Shown here: piece by piece, positions 9,592 to 19,813 of the stretch
Layout: each line of letters begins with the position of its first letter
Position numbering within the stretch: the first letter of the stretch is position 1
Source of the DNA: Candidatus Nitrosopumilus sp.
Lineage (GTDB): Archaea; Thermoproteota; Nitrososphaeria; Nitrososphaerales; Nitrosopumilaceae
Direction of reading: 5' to 3'
Assembly (NCBI GenBank): GCA_013911135.1
Contig: JACERO010000079.1
Location: forward strand, 1 to 64,000
DNA length: 64,000 bases
Made by a program: the position numbers and the translations under genes
The notes under the pieces: model-generated
Told to the model about the DNA's origin: nothing
Databases searched by the model: none
What the model saw: only the letters and a program-made list of their open reading frames with translations

Positions 9592-10780
9592 TTCTCATAG
9601 CCTCCACGGGTAACAGCTTAGTTGCCCTATACGACGGGTATAGTGATGCAATAATTGCCAAGGCAAATGAGGTCAATGCAGTTTGTATGATTTTTTCCCA
9701 GTTATAGGTGACTTCAAGAGGTAAACTGTTGTTAAATGTCATTTTTGATTCCTTTGCATAAAACGTATAGCCTAATCCTGCAGCAGTTCCTACTCCAGCA
9801 CCAATTGCTCCAATTATCATTCCTTGAAAAATAAAAATAATTAGAATATCTTTTCTTTTAGCTCCAATTGATCTCATGACACCAATTTCTCTAGTTTTTC
9901 CATTTACTAGCATCATCTGAATTGTAACAATAGCAAATGCTGATGACATCATTCCAAAATAACCTATTATGTTGATCATTGCAATACCAGATCTAAAACC
10001 AGCAAGTTGTTGTTCTGCTGATTCTTCTATGGTTTCTGCAAGAAAATCATCATTAGGAAAAGAACGTAAAAAGAATTCTTTTACTTCTAATGCTTTGGAT
10101 GGATCATTGAGTTTTACCATCAATGAACCAGTTGCATCAGATCTACTCATCATATCACGTAAAGTATCAATATGTACAACAGCTGTATAATCAAATCCTT
10201 GACCACCAGGTGAATTTGCAATTCCAGAAACAGTAAACCTGCGAATTTGATCTTCTCCGTATCTATCAACTACAAGAACTTTAATACTATCTCCCACTTG
10301 AGCTCCTCCAAGATCTCTTGCTACATTTGCTCCGAGCACAATAGAATTTCTTGAGAAGACATAGCTTCCTTCTGTAACAGTTTCATGTACAGTTGATGCT
10401 CTAATATCACGAAATGGATCAACTCCCACAAGTGGTACTCTAGTTTCTTCAATTCGTTTTCCATTTTTTGTCATATTCATTTCAGCAGTTGATGAAAGCC
10501 GCGGTGTTGCCGCTTCAACATATGGAATTCTTTCAAACCAATTAACAAGTGATAAATCTGATTTGTCTATATAATCAACTTCATCAGTTACAAGAACATC
10601 ACCATTTCTGTAATCGCTGATATCTCTAACTATAGCATCAAACAGTCCTTGAAATATTACAAAATTTACGTGAATTACCAAAATTCCAATAGTTACAGCT
10701 AAAACTGCACCAATCAAACTACCTCTTTTGTTGAAAAGCATTCTTTTTGCTAATCTTAATCTATAATCCAACAGAGTCAA
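9584..10780 (-). CDS. ABC transporter permease (FtsX/MacB-like)
   Basis: N-terminal TM, periplasmic domain, 'GKTREIGVMRSIGAKRKDIL', C-terminal TMs. Confidence 0.85.
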   Translation of the reverse strand: MTLLDYRLRLAKRMLFNKRGSLIGAVLAVTIGILVIHVNFVIFQGLFDAIVRDISDYRNGDVLVTDEVDYIDKSDLSLVNWFERIPYVEAATPRLSSTAEMNMTKNGKRIEETRVPLVGVDPFRDIRASTVHETVTEGSYVFSRNSIVLGANVARDLGGAQVGDSIKVLVVDRYGEDQIRRFTVSGIANSPGGQGFDYTAVVHIDTLRDMMSRSDATGSLMVKLNDPSKALEVKEFFLRSFPNDDFLAETIEESAEQQLAGFRSGIAMINIIGYFGMMSSAFAIVTIQMMLVNGKTREIGVMRSIGAKRKDILIIFIFQGMIIGAIGAGVGTAAGLGYTFYAKESKMTFNNSLPLEVTYNWEKIIQTALTSFALAIIASLYPSYRATKLLPVEAMRTV

Positions 10781-10887
10781 TAAAATAGTCTGATATTTAA
10801 TGTATTTAATGTATACTGATAAGATTATAGACAGTTTTATATCAAATAAGTAATTTCTATATTCTATGGAGTTGTTTAGATGACAAA

Positions 10888-11790
10888 ATGGACAATTTAG
10901 ATATGAAAATTCTAAACAGACTCTTGAATAATTGCAGAGAGTCTGACAGACAAATAGGTATAGAATTAGGAATATCTGGTGGAGCGGTGCACGCTAGAAT
11001 TCAAAAAATGGAAAAAAGAAAGATAATTGAAGAATTTTTCATTAAAGTCGAACCACCTGTCTTGGGTTATGGTGTTTTGTACTTTGTTGTATCAGGTGAA
11101 AACATCAATGAGATTTTAGAACAAGTAAGTCTTGTAGGCGAGCCATATTTTGTAGTACCATGTATAGGTGGAATTACAGTTTGCAGTATTGTTGTAAAAG
11201 AAAATATGAAACAAAAAATTGAGCTTGCAAGTAAATTGATGAAGGGTGTTAGAGTTTTATCAATTTTTGAAGCAAAAAGCCCCGGATATAATTCAAATCT
11301 TACAAAAACAGATTTAGAAATACTAGAAGAATTAATTAAAGATCCTAGACAGAAAATTGAAAATATTGCTAAGAATACAAACTTGTCAACAAAAACAATA
11401 ACAAGATGTATTGAAAAATTACAAGAAAATGATGGGATTCAATTTACCTTAGTTTATGATTCTAGAAAAATTGAAAATTTTATTCCTCATGTAATTCTTA
11501 CTTTGATAGAGGGAGATCTAAAAGAAACATTAGAAAATATGAATAATACTTTTTCTAAATCATATTTACAAATTCCTTTTATTGCAAAAAATCAAATTGT
11601 TTTATTTATGTACAGTGATAGTATCTTCAAGATGGATGAACTGACTCAAAAAGTTAGAACTATTAAAAATGTAAAATCAGCTGATCTGTTCATTCCCAAA
11701 AAAATTTCATTTTACATTAAATGGTTAGAAAAGGCTATTAGTAATTTTAAAAAATCATCTAAATTACATTTAACATATCAAACAAATTAA
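10888..11790 (+). CDS. Lrp/AsnC-type transcriptional regulator with two HTH regions
   Basis: 'MDNLDMKILNRLLNNCRESDRQIGIELGISGGAVHARIQKM' and second 'DLEILEELIKDPRQKIENIAKNTNLSTKTITRCIEKL'. Confidence 0.85.
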   Translation: MDNLDMKILNRLLNNCRESDRQIGIELGISGGAVHARIQKMEKRKIIEEFFIKVEPPVLGYGVLYFVVSGENINEILEQVSLVGEPYFVVPCIGGITVCSIVVKENMKQKIELASKLMKGVRVLSIFEAKSPGYNSNLTKTDLEILEELIKDPRQKIENIAKNTNLSTKTITRCIEKLQENDGIQFTLVYDSRKIENFIPHVILTLIEGDLKETLENMNNTFSKSYLQIPFIAKNQIVLFMYSDSIFKMDELTQKVRTIKNVKSADLFIPKKISFYIKWLEKAISNFKKSSKLHLTYQTN

Positions 11791-11815
11791 ATAATAACAA
11801 TTTCTAAGATCTCTT

Positions 11816-12331
11816 ATGAAGAAAAAGAAAATCTATGAGGGGAAAATTATAGGTCTTAGTGTTTATGAGGGAAAAATAGAGGGAAGAAAAGTTAAACGTG
11901 AAATAATAGAACATCGAGGTGCTGCAGCAATGCTTGCTTTTGATGAAGACAACAAGGTAATTCTTGTTAAACAACATAGATTTCCTCATGGATACGTTTT
12001 AGAAATTCCTGCTGGGACATTAGAAAAAAGAGAAGAACCAATAAAATGTGCATTCAGAGAACTAGAAGAAGAGACTGGATATAGAGCAAAAAAGATGACT
12101 CCATTAATCACCTACTATCCGTCAATTGGCTATAATACTGAGAAAATTCATTGTTTTGTAGCCTCAGGATTAAAGAAAATTACTGATTTGAAACTAGATG
12201 ATGATGAGATATTATCTGTAGTAAAAATAGATATGCAAAAATTACTTAGAATGATAAAATCTGGAAAAATTGAAGACTCGAAAACAATTTGTGCAGTATT
12301 GACTTATGCTACTAAAAAGAAGCTATACTAA
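11816..12331 (+). CDS. NUDIX hydrolase (ADP-ribose pyrophosphatase-like)
   Basis: 'GTLEKREEPIKCAFRELEEETGY' Nudix box. Confidence 0.9.
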   Translation: MKKKKIYEGKIIGLSVYEGKIEGRKVKREIIEHRGAAAMLAFDEDNKVILVKQHRFPHGYVLEIPAGTLEKREEPIKCAFRELEEETGYRAKKMTPLITYYPSIGYNTEKIHCFVASGLKKITDLKLDDDEILSVVKIDMQKLLRMIKSGKIEDSKTICAVLTYATKKKLY

Positions 12332-13312
12332 TTATTTATTGTAGATAGGCTGAACAAGATCTGCTACATCTGCCCAAGATTGTGCTATTTTTTCAAACAT
12401 ATACACTAAATCAAGAAACTCTATTGGAATCTGTTTTTTATTACCCAATGTAGTTCTTAGTTTACTAAGTTTTGCTTCATATTTTTTATGCGATGATATT
12501 GCTTCAATAGCTAAAAGTCTATCTGGTTTTGTAAATGCATTAATAGATTTTTCTGCAAGTTTACTGAAATCTTTGACTACATCAAAGATCTTTTTTGAAT
12601 GTTCTTTTGATAAAGATGAATCATATATGTAATTTGAAAGTTCAACAATTGAGTCACCTACATTTTCAAGAAGATTTGCTGCAACCCTATAATCAAGAAC
12701 ATCAATATTTTCTAAATTAAATATACTAGCTAATATTTTGTCAACAAGTGTACTACGGATTAAACGAACAAGTAAGAAATATTGTCTATTCACCTCAACA
12801 TCACGATTTGCTAATGTTTGTAAATTAGACTTGTCATCTGAAATTAATCCGTTTGCTGCATCAGTATACATACCAAGTGAGATTGAACTCATTCGTTTAA
12901 GAATTTTTTCTGGATTGAGTGTTGTTGCATCCAAAAGAAATTGCATGTTAATGTGAGATGCATCTTCTTCAATGATTTCCATTCCAACTAATCTTCTCAT
13001 AGAATTACGAATCTTTTCTCTATCTTCTCCAGGAACAAATGATTTTGAATTAATTTGAATTATATCATATCCTAAAAGATATGCTCCTGTAATGTCAGCT
13101 ACAATATTTTCTTCTTTTGGCAATGGGTAAGAAATTACAAGTTCTTTTGTTGGACGTTTCTCTTTGTTTGCAGAAATTGAAATACTACCTTGTCCGGTTT
13201 CAATCTCAACTTGATTGCCTTTATCTAGATTATTTGCATCAACCCACTCTTTTGGTAGTGATACTAGGATGCTACTTCCAATTCTTTGTAGGCGTCGAAT
13301 AAATTTAGTCAA
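12332..13312 (-). CDS. AbrB/SpoVT + PhoU domain regulator
   Basis: 'RRLQRIGSSILVSLPKEWVDANNLDKGNQVEIE' followed by helical PhoU-like repeats. Confidence 0.85.
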   Translation of the reverse strand: MTKFIRRLQRIGSSILVSLPKEWVDANNLDKGNQVEIETGQGSISISANKEKRPTKELVISYPLPKEENIVADITGAYLLGYDIIQINSKSFVPGEDREKIRNSMRRLVGMEIIEEDASHINMQFLLDATTLNPEKILKRMSSISLGMYTDAANGLISDDKSNLQTLANRDVEVNRQYFLLVRLIRSTLVDKILASIFNLENIDVLDYRVAANLLENVGDSIVELSNYIYDSSLSKEHSKKIFDVVKDFSKLAEKSINAFTKPDRLLAIEAISSHKKYEAKLSKLRTTLGNKKQIPIEFLDLVYMFEKIAQSWADVADLVQPIYNK

Positions 13313-13377
13313 TTTATACTAGTTTAAGTAATTTAAGCCATATTCTTATATTTTGTGTAAAATTTATACTAAGATCA

Positions 13378-14289
13378 ATGGAGGCTACGGCATTTTGTCC
13401 TGCTCATATTACAGGATTTTTCAAAGCTCATTTAGATGACACTCAGAATTCTTTAGAAAATTTAGGTTCTATGGGAGCTGGATTCTCAATTAAACAAGGA
13501 GTTACAACAAGAGTAAAAATTGATACAAGAGATAATCAAGAATCAAACTTTAGAATCATAACAAAGGGATATCAATCAGATAAAACAGATGTTTCAGAAT
13601 TTGTTTTAAATAAATTTTTAAAGCTTGGAAAATTTTCAAACAAGTTTTTTGATATTGAACATGAGATATCAATTCCAGTTGGGTATGGTTTAGGTTCTAG
13701 TGGTGCTGTTGCATTATCACTATCATTTGCATTAGATCAAGCTCTTGAAACAAAATTAGAAAAAACAATAATTGGACAAATTGCACATAATGCAGAAGTT
13801 AATTGTAAAACTGGATTAGGTGATGTTTTAGCATCATTTCATGGTGGTTTTGAAATTCGTGTGAAACCAGGAGCACCAGGAATTGGTAGTGTAGAAAAAA
13901 TCATGACAGAAAAAATTTCTATAATTATGATATGTTTCTCTCCAATTTCTACAAATAAATTCATCAGAGAATATTTATCTCAAATTAATGGTCTTGGTGG
14001 AAAAATGGTAAACAGATTATTAGAATCAAAAAATTATGAACATTTTCAAGACATGTCATTAGAATTTGCAAAATACGTAGATATTATGACTCCAAGAATG
14101 CAAAAGTTAGTTAATGAATTATTTGAAAATAATATAAAGTGTGGAATTGCATTCTTTGGAGAGACAATCTTTTCAATGATTCCAAAAGAAGATGAAAATA
14201 AAGTTCTAAAGATTTTACAAAAATATCCTGATGGAATAATAATAAAATCAGAGTTAGATGATAATGGGGCAAGAGTTCTTTACAATTAA
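13378..14289 (+). CDS. pantoate kinase (GHMP family)
   Basis: 'CPAHITGFF', 'PVGYGLGSSGAVALSLSFALD'; adjacent to phosphopantothenate synthetase. Confidence 0.85.
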   Translation: MEATAFCPAHITGFFKAHLDDTQNSLENLGSMGAGFSIKQGVTTRVKIDTRDNQESNFRIITKGYQSDKTDVSEFVLNKFLKLGKFSNKFFDIEHEISIPVGYGLGSSGAVALSLSFALDQALETKLEKTIIGQIAHNAEVNCKTGLGDVLASFHGGFEIRVKPGAPGIGSVEKIMTEKISIIMICFSPISTNKFIREYLSQINGLGGKMVNRLLESKNYEHFQDMSLEFAKYVDIMTPRMQKLVNELFENNIKCGIAFFGETIFSMIPKEDENKVLKILQKYPDGIIIKSELDDNGARVLYN

Positions 14290-14299
14290 TTGAAATTAT

Positions 14300-15064
14300 A
14301 TGCCTTTAATTCCTAAATCACATCCAAGAGCCAAATCACTTTTAATTCGTGAAAAACTAGTAAGTGGATTTGATAATGGATTAGTAGCAAAAGAAGGACT
14401 CTTGGCTCAAGGACGAGGAGAGGCTTTTGATTATCTACTAGGAGAAAAAACAGGCAAGGCTGCAAAGCAAGCCATTAAGGCTGCAGCTGCGCAACTTCTT
14501 TTGGCAGATATACCTGTAATCTCAGTTAATGGAAATATAGCAGCACTATGTCCCAAACAAATCGTAAGACTATCAAAGCAGATCAAGGCAAGACTTGAGG
14601 TGAATTTGTTTTATGCTAATAAAAAGAGGAAACAGGCAATAATTAAGACGCTCAAAAAGAATGGTGCAAGAGAGATTTTAGGTACAAGTTTGACTTCATC
14701 TACAAAACTATCAGGGATTGATTCAGCTAGAAGAATTGTAGATAAAAATGGAATTTTTACAGCTGATGTTGTAGTTGTACCTCTAGAAGATGGAGACAGA
14801 ACAATTGCACTCAGAAAAGCAGGAAAAATTATTATTACATTTGATCTAAATCCTCTTTCTAGAACTTCACAAACAGCCAACATTACAATTGTTGATAATG
14901 TCACACGAGCAATTGATTTGTTAATTAATGAATCTAAAAAACTATCTAAAAAGAATCAAAAAATACTTCAGAAAATTGTTGATGATTTTGATAACAAGAA
15001 AAATCTTACAGAAAATGTAATTCAAATAAAAAATAATCTTACAAGGAGAGCCAGAGTTGCATAA
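14300..15064 (+). CDS. 4-phosphopantoate--beta-alanine ligase (archaeal phosphopantothenate synthetase)
   Basis: 'IPKSHPRAKSLLIREKLV...GLLAQGRGEAFDYLLGE'; genomic context. Confidence 0.85.
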   Translation: MPLIPKSHPRAKSLLIREKLVSGFDNGLVAKEGLLAQGRGEAFDYLLGEKTGKAAKQAIKAAAAQLLLADIPVISVNGNIAALCPKQIVRLSKQIKARLEVNLFYANKKRKQAIIKTLKKNGAREILGTSLTSSTKLSGIDSARRIVDKNGIFTADVVVVPLEDGDRTIALRKAGKIIITFDLNPLSRTSQTANITIVDNVTRAIDLLINESKKLSKKNQKILQKIVDDFDNKKNLTENVIQIKNNLTRRARVA

Positions 15065-15896
15065 AACAGTACAAGATATTCTAAATATGAAAAAAGAAAA
15101 GAAGAAAATTTCAGTAATTACAAGTTATGATTACACTTTAGCTTCTCTATGTGATAAATCAGGAATTGATGTATTGTTAGTTGGGGATAGTGCAGGAATG
15201 GTAATGCTTGGTTATGAAAATACAATTCCTGTAACAATGGATCAAATGTGTATGTTTACAGAAGCAGTTAGTAGAGCAAGAAAAAATTCGTTACTAGTAT
15301 CTGATTTACCATTTATGTCATACCAGGCAAGTATAGAAGATGCCATCAATAATTCCGGTAGACTAATCAAAGCAGGAGCTGATGCAGTTAAACTTGAAGG
15401 AGGTTCAATAATGGCTGAGACAATAAGTGCTATAGTTGATGTTGGAATTCCAGTAATGGGGCATATTGGATTACAACCTCAAACAACAATGCTTTCACAA
15501 GGATACAAAGTACAAGGAAGAACAAAAGATACAGCAATGAGATTAATCGAGGATGCAAAAGAGCTTGAAGAAGCAGGTGTGTTTAGTATTGCATTAGAAA
15601 TGGTTAGTCATGAGGTTGCAGAGATAATTTCTGAAAGTGTTAGTGTACCTACAATAGGAATTGGTTCAGGAGTAAATTGTGATGGACAAGTGCTAGTTGT
15701 TCAAGATTTGTTAGGAATGTATGATAAAATAAAACCAAAGTTTGCAAAAAGATACATGAATTTATCAGAAGATATTGTAAAATCTCTCGAGAATTACAAA
15801 AAAGACGTAGAATCAGGCGTGTTTCCTGCGGAAAAAAACTGGTTTTCAATGGATGATGAAGAATTAAAAAAATTACGTGATCAGATTGGTAGCTAA
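15057..15896 (+). CDS. panB: 3-methyl-2-oxobutanoate hydroxymethyltransferase
   Basis: 'VITSYDYTLASLCDKSGIDVLLVGDSAGMVMLGYENTIPVTMDQM'. Confidence 0.92.
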   Translation: MHKTVQDILNMKKEKKKISVITSYDYTLASLCDKSGIDVLLVGDSAGMVMLGYENTIPVTMDQMCMFTEAVSRARKNSLLVSDLPFMSYQASIEDAINNSGRLIKAGADAVKLEGGSIMAETISAIVDVGIPVMGHIGLQPQTTMLSQGYKVQGRTKDTAMRLIEDAKELEEAGVFSIALEMVSHEVAEIISESVSVPTIGIGSGVNCDGQVLVVQDLLGMYDKIKPKFAKRYMNLSEDIVKSLENYKKDVESGVFPAEKNWFSMDDEELKKLRDQIGS

Positions 15897-17139
15897 AAAG
15901 AAGATAAAGAAAAAAGATCATCCGTCTTTAGATATTGTTAGTTCACATGGTGTAGAATTATCTGGAAAAAGAATTGTATTGTGTGTTGCAGGAAGTGTTG
16001 CAGCATACAAAGCAATAGAACTTGCAAGACTACTCATGAGACATGGAGCAGATGTTACCTGTGTCACAAGTAATGCAGCTACAAAATTAATACAGCCTGA
16101 TTATTTCAAATGGGCTACTGGCAATAAAGTAATTACAAAACTTACAGGTGAACTAGAACATATTAGATTAGCAGATTACAATCAATCAGATCTAATAATA
16201 GTATATCCTGCAACTGCAAATACATTAGGAAAATTAGCAAATGGAATTGATGATACACCAATTTCTACTATACTTACTGTTGGATTTGGATCAAAAATTC
16301 CAATCTTGATGTGTTTGGCTATGCATGAATCAATGTATGATAATTCAGCTGTAAAAAAGAACATAGAGTTTTTAAAAAATAAAATTGAATTTCTTGCACC
16401 TCAAATGATTGAAGGAAAAGCAAAAGCTTCAGAACCAGAAGAGGTATTAGAATATATCTTAAAGAAATTTGGATTAAGATCAGCATTAGAAAATAAAAAA
16501 GTGTTAATGACTGCAGGTCCAACAATTGAACATATAGATCCTGTACGAGTGATTACAAATCAAAGTTCAGGAAAAACAGGAGTTAGTTTAGCATCTCAAT
16601 TAATTTCTGCAGGGGCCAAAGTTACTTTTGTTTATGGTCCTGGAGAAGAAAAACCACCAAAGGGTGCAAAAATTATCAATGTTTTATCTAGTAAAGATAT
16701 GCACAATGCAGTTAAAACTGAATTAAAGAAAAAATTTGATATTGTAATTATGGCTGCAGCTGTTGCAGATTATGTTCCAACAAAGCCAAGCAAAAATAAA
16801 ATCAAAAGTTCAAAAAATGAGATAAAAATTAGCCTCAAAAAAGTACCAAAAATTATAGATCAAATTAAAAAATATCAAAAAAATGTACTACTAGTAGGTT
16901 TTAAGGCGGAGACAAATCTCACAAAAAATCAATTAATCAAATCTGCTCAAAAAAAATTAAAAGAATCATCGTCAGATATGATAATAGCAAACGATATAGG
17001 TTCATCTAGATACAAAAAAAATCCTCAAAACAATCAAGTAATCATTGTAGATTCTAGAAAAGTTGTTGTATCAGGATGGATGAAAAAACAAAGAATTGCA
17101 AAGTTCATCAAAAAACAAATTGAACTAAAAATAAAATGA
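15877..17139 (+). CDS. coaBC: bifunctional phosphopantothenoylcysteine decarboxylase/phosphopantothenate-cysteine ligase
   Basis: 'IVLCVAGSVAAYKAIELARLL', 'VLMTAGPTIEHIDPVRVITNQSSGKTG'. Confidence 0.92.
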   Translation: MIRLVAKKKIKKKDHPSLDIVSSHGVELSGKRIVLCVAGSVAAYKAIELARLLMRHGADVTCVTSNAATKLIQPDYFKWATGNKVITKLTGELEHIRLADYNQSDLIIVYPATANTLGKLANGIDDTPISTILTVGFGSKIPILMCLAMHESMYDNSAVKKNIEFLKNKIEFLAPQMIEGKAKASEPEEVLEYILKKFGLRSALENKKVLMTAGPTIEHIDPVRVITNQSSGKTGVSLASQLISAGAKVTFVYGPGEEKPPKGAKIINVLSSKDMHNAVKTELKKKFDIVIMAAAVADYVPTKPSKNKIKSSKNEIKISLKKVPKIIDQIKKYQKNVLLVGFKAETNLTKNQLIKSAQKKLKESSSDMIIANDIGSSRYKKNPQNNQVIIVDSRKVVVSGWMKKQRIAKFIKKQIELKIK

Positions 17140-17303
17140 AAAAATCAGAACTTCGAAAACTAATTGCAGAGTATAAAAAAATTGAACTAAAATTAAAAAA
17201 AATAAAGGATAAAAAATTACAAGAGAAATTGGGTCAAATTGAACATAGATACTATCATGAAACTGGCAAAATGCTAAAATCTGATCTAAAAGAGATTACA
17301 TAA
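17136..17303 (+). CDS. small Lys-rich helical protein (55 aa)
   Basis: ATGA overlap with coaBC stop; MKKSELRKLIAEYKKIELKLKKIKDKKLQEKLGQIEHRYYHETGKMLKSDLKEIT. Confidence 0.6.
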   Translation: MKKSELRKLIAEYKKIELKLKKIKDKKLQEKLGQIEHRYYHETGKMLKSDLKEIT

Positions 17304-17319
17304 AATATGTCATAGATTA

Positions 17320-18174
17320 ATGATTCTACAAATGAAACTCATCCATTCTGAATACAAACAAAGAAACATGAAAATTTGGAACGAAGTTGCTCCACGTTAT
17401 CATAAAAGATGGGCTAGTGAAAGTATAGGATCATTTCAAAGTACTGCAAAATTAATAGAATTAGTAAACATCAACAAAGGTGATACAGTATTGGATCTTG
17501 CTTGCGGTACAGGTGTAGTAACAAAAAAAATTCGAAAAAAGATTGGCAATGTAGGATATGTTATAGGTGCTGATACTTCTATTACTGCAATTAAAATAGC
17601 AAAAAAATGGAATGAAAGAAAAACAAATTTAGATTTTGTGAATGTAGATGCAGAAAAGTTTCATTTTTCAAAAAGATTTGATATTGTTACTTGTCAGTAT
17701 GCACTATTTTTCTTTCCAAATGCCCAAAAAGCATTAAAAAATATTAGAAATAGCCTCAAAAAATCAGGCAAAATAGGAATTTCAGTTCACGGAAGAAAAG
17801 AGAAAGTTCCTTTTTTTAGCAGTATTTTAGATTCAGTAACTCAATACATTCCAGATTATGTCCCTCCAGGTTCACCAAATCTTGATAGATTCGGTACAAA
17901 ATCTGCATTAAGAAAAGAGATCAGTAAAGCAGGATTCTCAAAGATATCTGTAAAGGAATTTGTTTTTCATTATAGTCCTGGAAAATTTGAAGACTATTGG
18001 AGAAATTATATCAAATACATTGCAAAACCTCTAAAAGAAAAGCTAGATGCATTAGAGTATTCAAAAAGAAAAGAATTGAAACAGTTAGTAAAAGAAAAAT
18101 CAACGCAATACACAAAGAAAAATGGAGAAATTGTATTTCCATGGCAAGTTTTAATTTTAACTGCAAAATACTAG
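17320..18174 (+). CDS. class I SAM-dependent methyltransferase (UbiE-like)
   Basis: 'VLDLACGTGVVTKKI', 'FDIVTCQYALFFFPN'. Confidence 0.85.
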   Translation: MILQMKLIHSEYKQRNMKIWNEVAPRYHKRWASESIGSFQSTAKLIELVNINKGDTVLDLACGTGVVTKKIRKKIGNVGYVIGADTSITAIKIAKKWNERKTNLDFVNVDAEKFHFSKRFDIVTCQYALFFFPNAQKALKNIRNSLKKSGKIGISVHGRKEKVPFFSSILDSVTQYIPDYVPPGSPNLDRFGTKSALRKEISKAGFSKISVKEFVFHYSPGKFEDYWRNYIKYIAKPLKEKLDALEYSKRKELKQLVKEKSTQYTKKNGEIVFPWQVLILTAKY

Positions 18175-18192
18175 AGATTCGGAGAAATAGAA

Positions 18193-18675
18193 ATGGGTAA
18201 AGATAGAAAAGAGAAAGAAGAAAAACCAAAAAAATCTGATTTTAAAGCATTTCTTAGAAAAAGAGCACCAATTTATCTTGGTTTGATGGGATTATTCATG
18301 CTCTTCATAGTTCCTGATTTAATGAAAAGTGATTTAGAAAGTACTTTCCCAGAACTTGCAGCGGAAGAACAACAGATTCTTGATATTTTAATGAGATATG
18401 ATGGACCAAATGATTCTGGATTAACTGTAATGGATGCAATTTCAATGAAAATTAGCGAAAAATATCCAGACGAAAAAATTTATGATAATAAAAAAACTAA
18501 CGTTGAACTAACTGTATCAAATATAGATTCAGAAGAATATCAAGTTATTTTAAATTTCAAGTCACATAAAGGAGAAATGAATTATGATTGGAATGTAGAT
18601 ATGGGTTCTGAGAAAATTGTATCAAATAATCAAGAATCAAAATACATCATTGATTTAGTAGACTTTTATGATTAG
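18193..18675 (+). CDS. hypothetical membrane protein
   Basis: 160-aa ORF with one TM. Confidence 0.65.
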   Translation: MGKDRKEKEEKPKKSDFKAFLRKRAPIYLGLMGLFMLFIVPDLMKSDLESTFPELAAEEQQILDILMRYDGPNDSGLTVMDAISMKISEKYPDEKIYDNKKTNVELTVSNIDSEEYQVILNFKSHKGEMNYDWNVDMGSEKIVSNNQESKYIIDLVDFYD

Positions 18676-18677
18676 GC

Positions 18678-19742
18678 TTAAATTGTAACTAAATCTTTAG
18701 TAAATTTGTGCATTACAATAGGTCGATCTCTTACAATTAACGAATCTTCTATTCTAATTCCAAATTTGTTTTCAATATAGATTCCAGGTTCTACAGTAAT
18801 TGCCATGTTTTCTTTTAATTTTGTTTCACTTCTATACGAGATAGTTGGAAGCTCATGTACTTCTAATCCAATTCCATGACCAGTAGAATGAATAAAGTAT
18901 TGACCGTAGTTTTTTTCTTCAATATATTTTCTACACGCAGAATCTACATCTTTACAATCTGCATTTGGTTTAACAGCTTTTAGACCAAGTTTTTGAGATT
19001 CTTTAACAATTTCATATACTTCATTTGCTTGAGTTGAAATATTTCCAAGTGCAAATGTTCTAGTTGCATCAGAAACATATCCCTTGTATCTTAGTGTAAG
19101 ATCAGTTACTACAAGATCACCATTTGTGAATTTTCTCTGAGTAACTTGAGCATGAGGTAAAGCACCGTTAGGACCTCCAGCAATGATAAGAGGATTAAGT
19201 GTAGATTTGTATCCAGTGTCAAACATTTGCTGTTCCATTGCATATATCATCAAAATCGTTTGTAATTCTGATTCTTTTTGACCTACTTTCATCTTTTTTG
19301 AGCAAATATCGAACATTTCATCTATGATTTTAGAAGCTTTTTTGAGTATTTGGATTTCTTTTTCATCTTTAACTATACGAGAATTATAAAATGGTTCTGT
19401 AGATGATTTAATTTTTGGAATGGATTTTTTCAGAGACATCATAGTAGAATAGTTTTGGCAATCAGTACAAACCTGATTTTTCTTAATTTTTTCGATAAGA
19501 GAAGAAATCAAACCAGTTCCACGTTCTGCTGTAATTACATCACAATCTTCAGATTCTCCTTTTGCTCTTCCCACTTCAAGTTCTGGAGCAATGATAGTTG
19601 TTTTTCCATTTTTTTCAAGTAAGCCTATTGCCTCACCCCAAAATCCAGTCATGTAAAACAAATTTTCAGGCTCAAATGTGACTAGTGTATCACAGCCGAT
19701 CTTTTGTGTATGTTTTAAAAGATTTTTTCTACGTTGTTTCAT
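18678..19742 (-). CDS. M24 family Xaa-Pro aminopeptidase
   Basis: 'DLTLRYKGYVSDATRTFALG', 'HSTGHGIGLEVHELP', 'TVEPGIYI'. Confidence 0.9.
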   Translation of the reverse strand: MKQRRKNLLKHTQKIGCDTLVTFEPENLFYMTGFWGEAIGLLEKNGKTTIIAPELEVGRAKGESEDCDVITAERGTGLISSLIEKIKKNQVCTDCQNYSTMMSLKKSIPKIKSSTEPFYNSRIVKDEKEIQILKKASKIIDEMFDICSKKMKVGQKESELQTILMIYAMEQQMFDTGYKSTLNPLIIAGGPNGALPHAQVTQRKFTNGDLVVTDLTLRYKGYVSDATRTFALGNISTQANEVYEIVKESQKLGLKAVKPNADCKDVDSACRKYIEEKNYGQYFIHSTGHGIGLEVHELPTISYRSETKLKENMAITVEPGIYIENKFGIRIEDSLIVRDRPIVMHKFTKDLVTI

Positions 19743-19813
19743 ACGAAAAAACCTCTGTTTCTTAATTTATGTATGATGTAAAGTTTGTATATGGAAATTT
19801 TGATCGGATCTTT

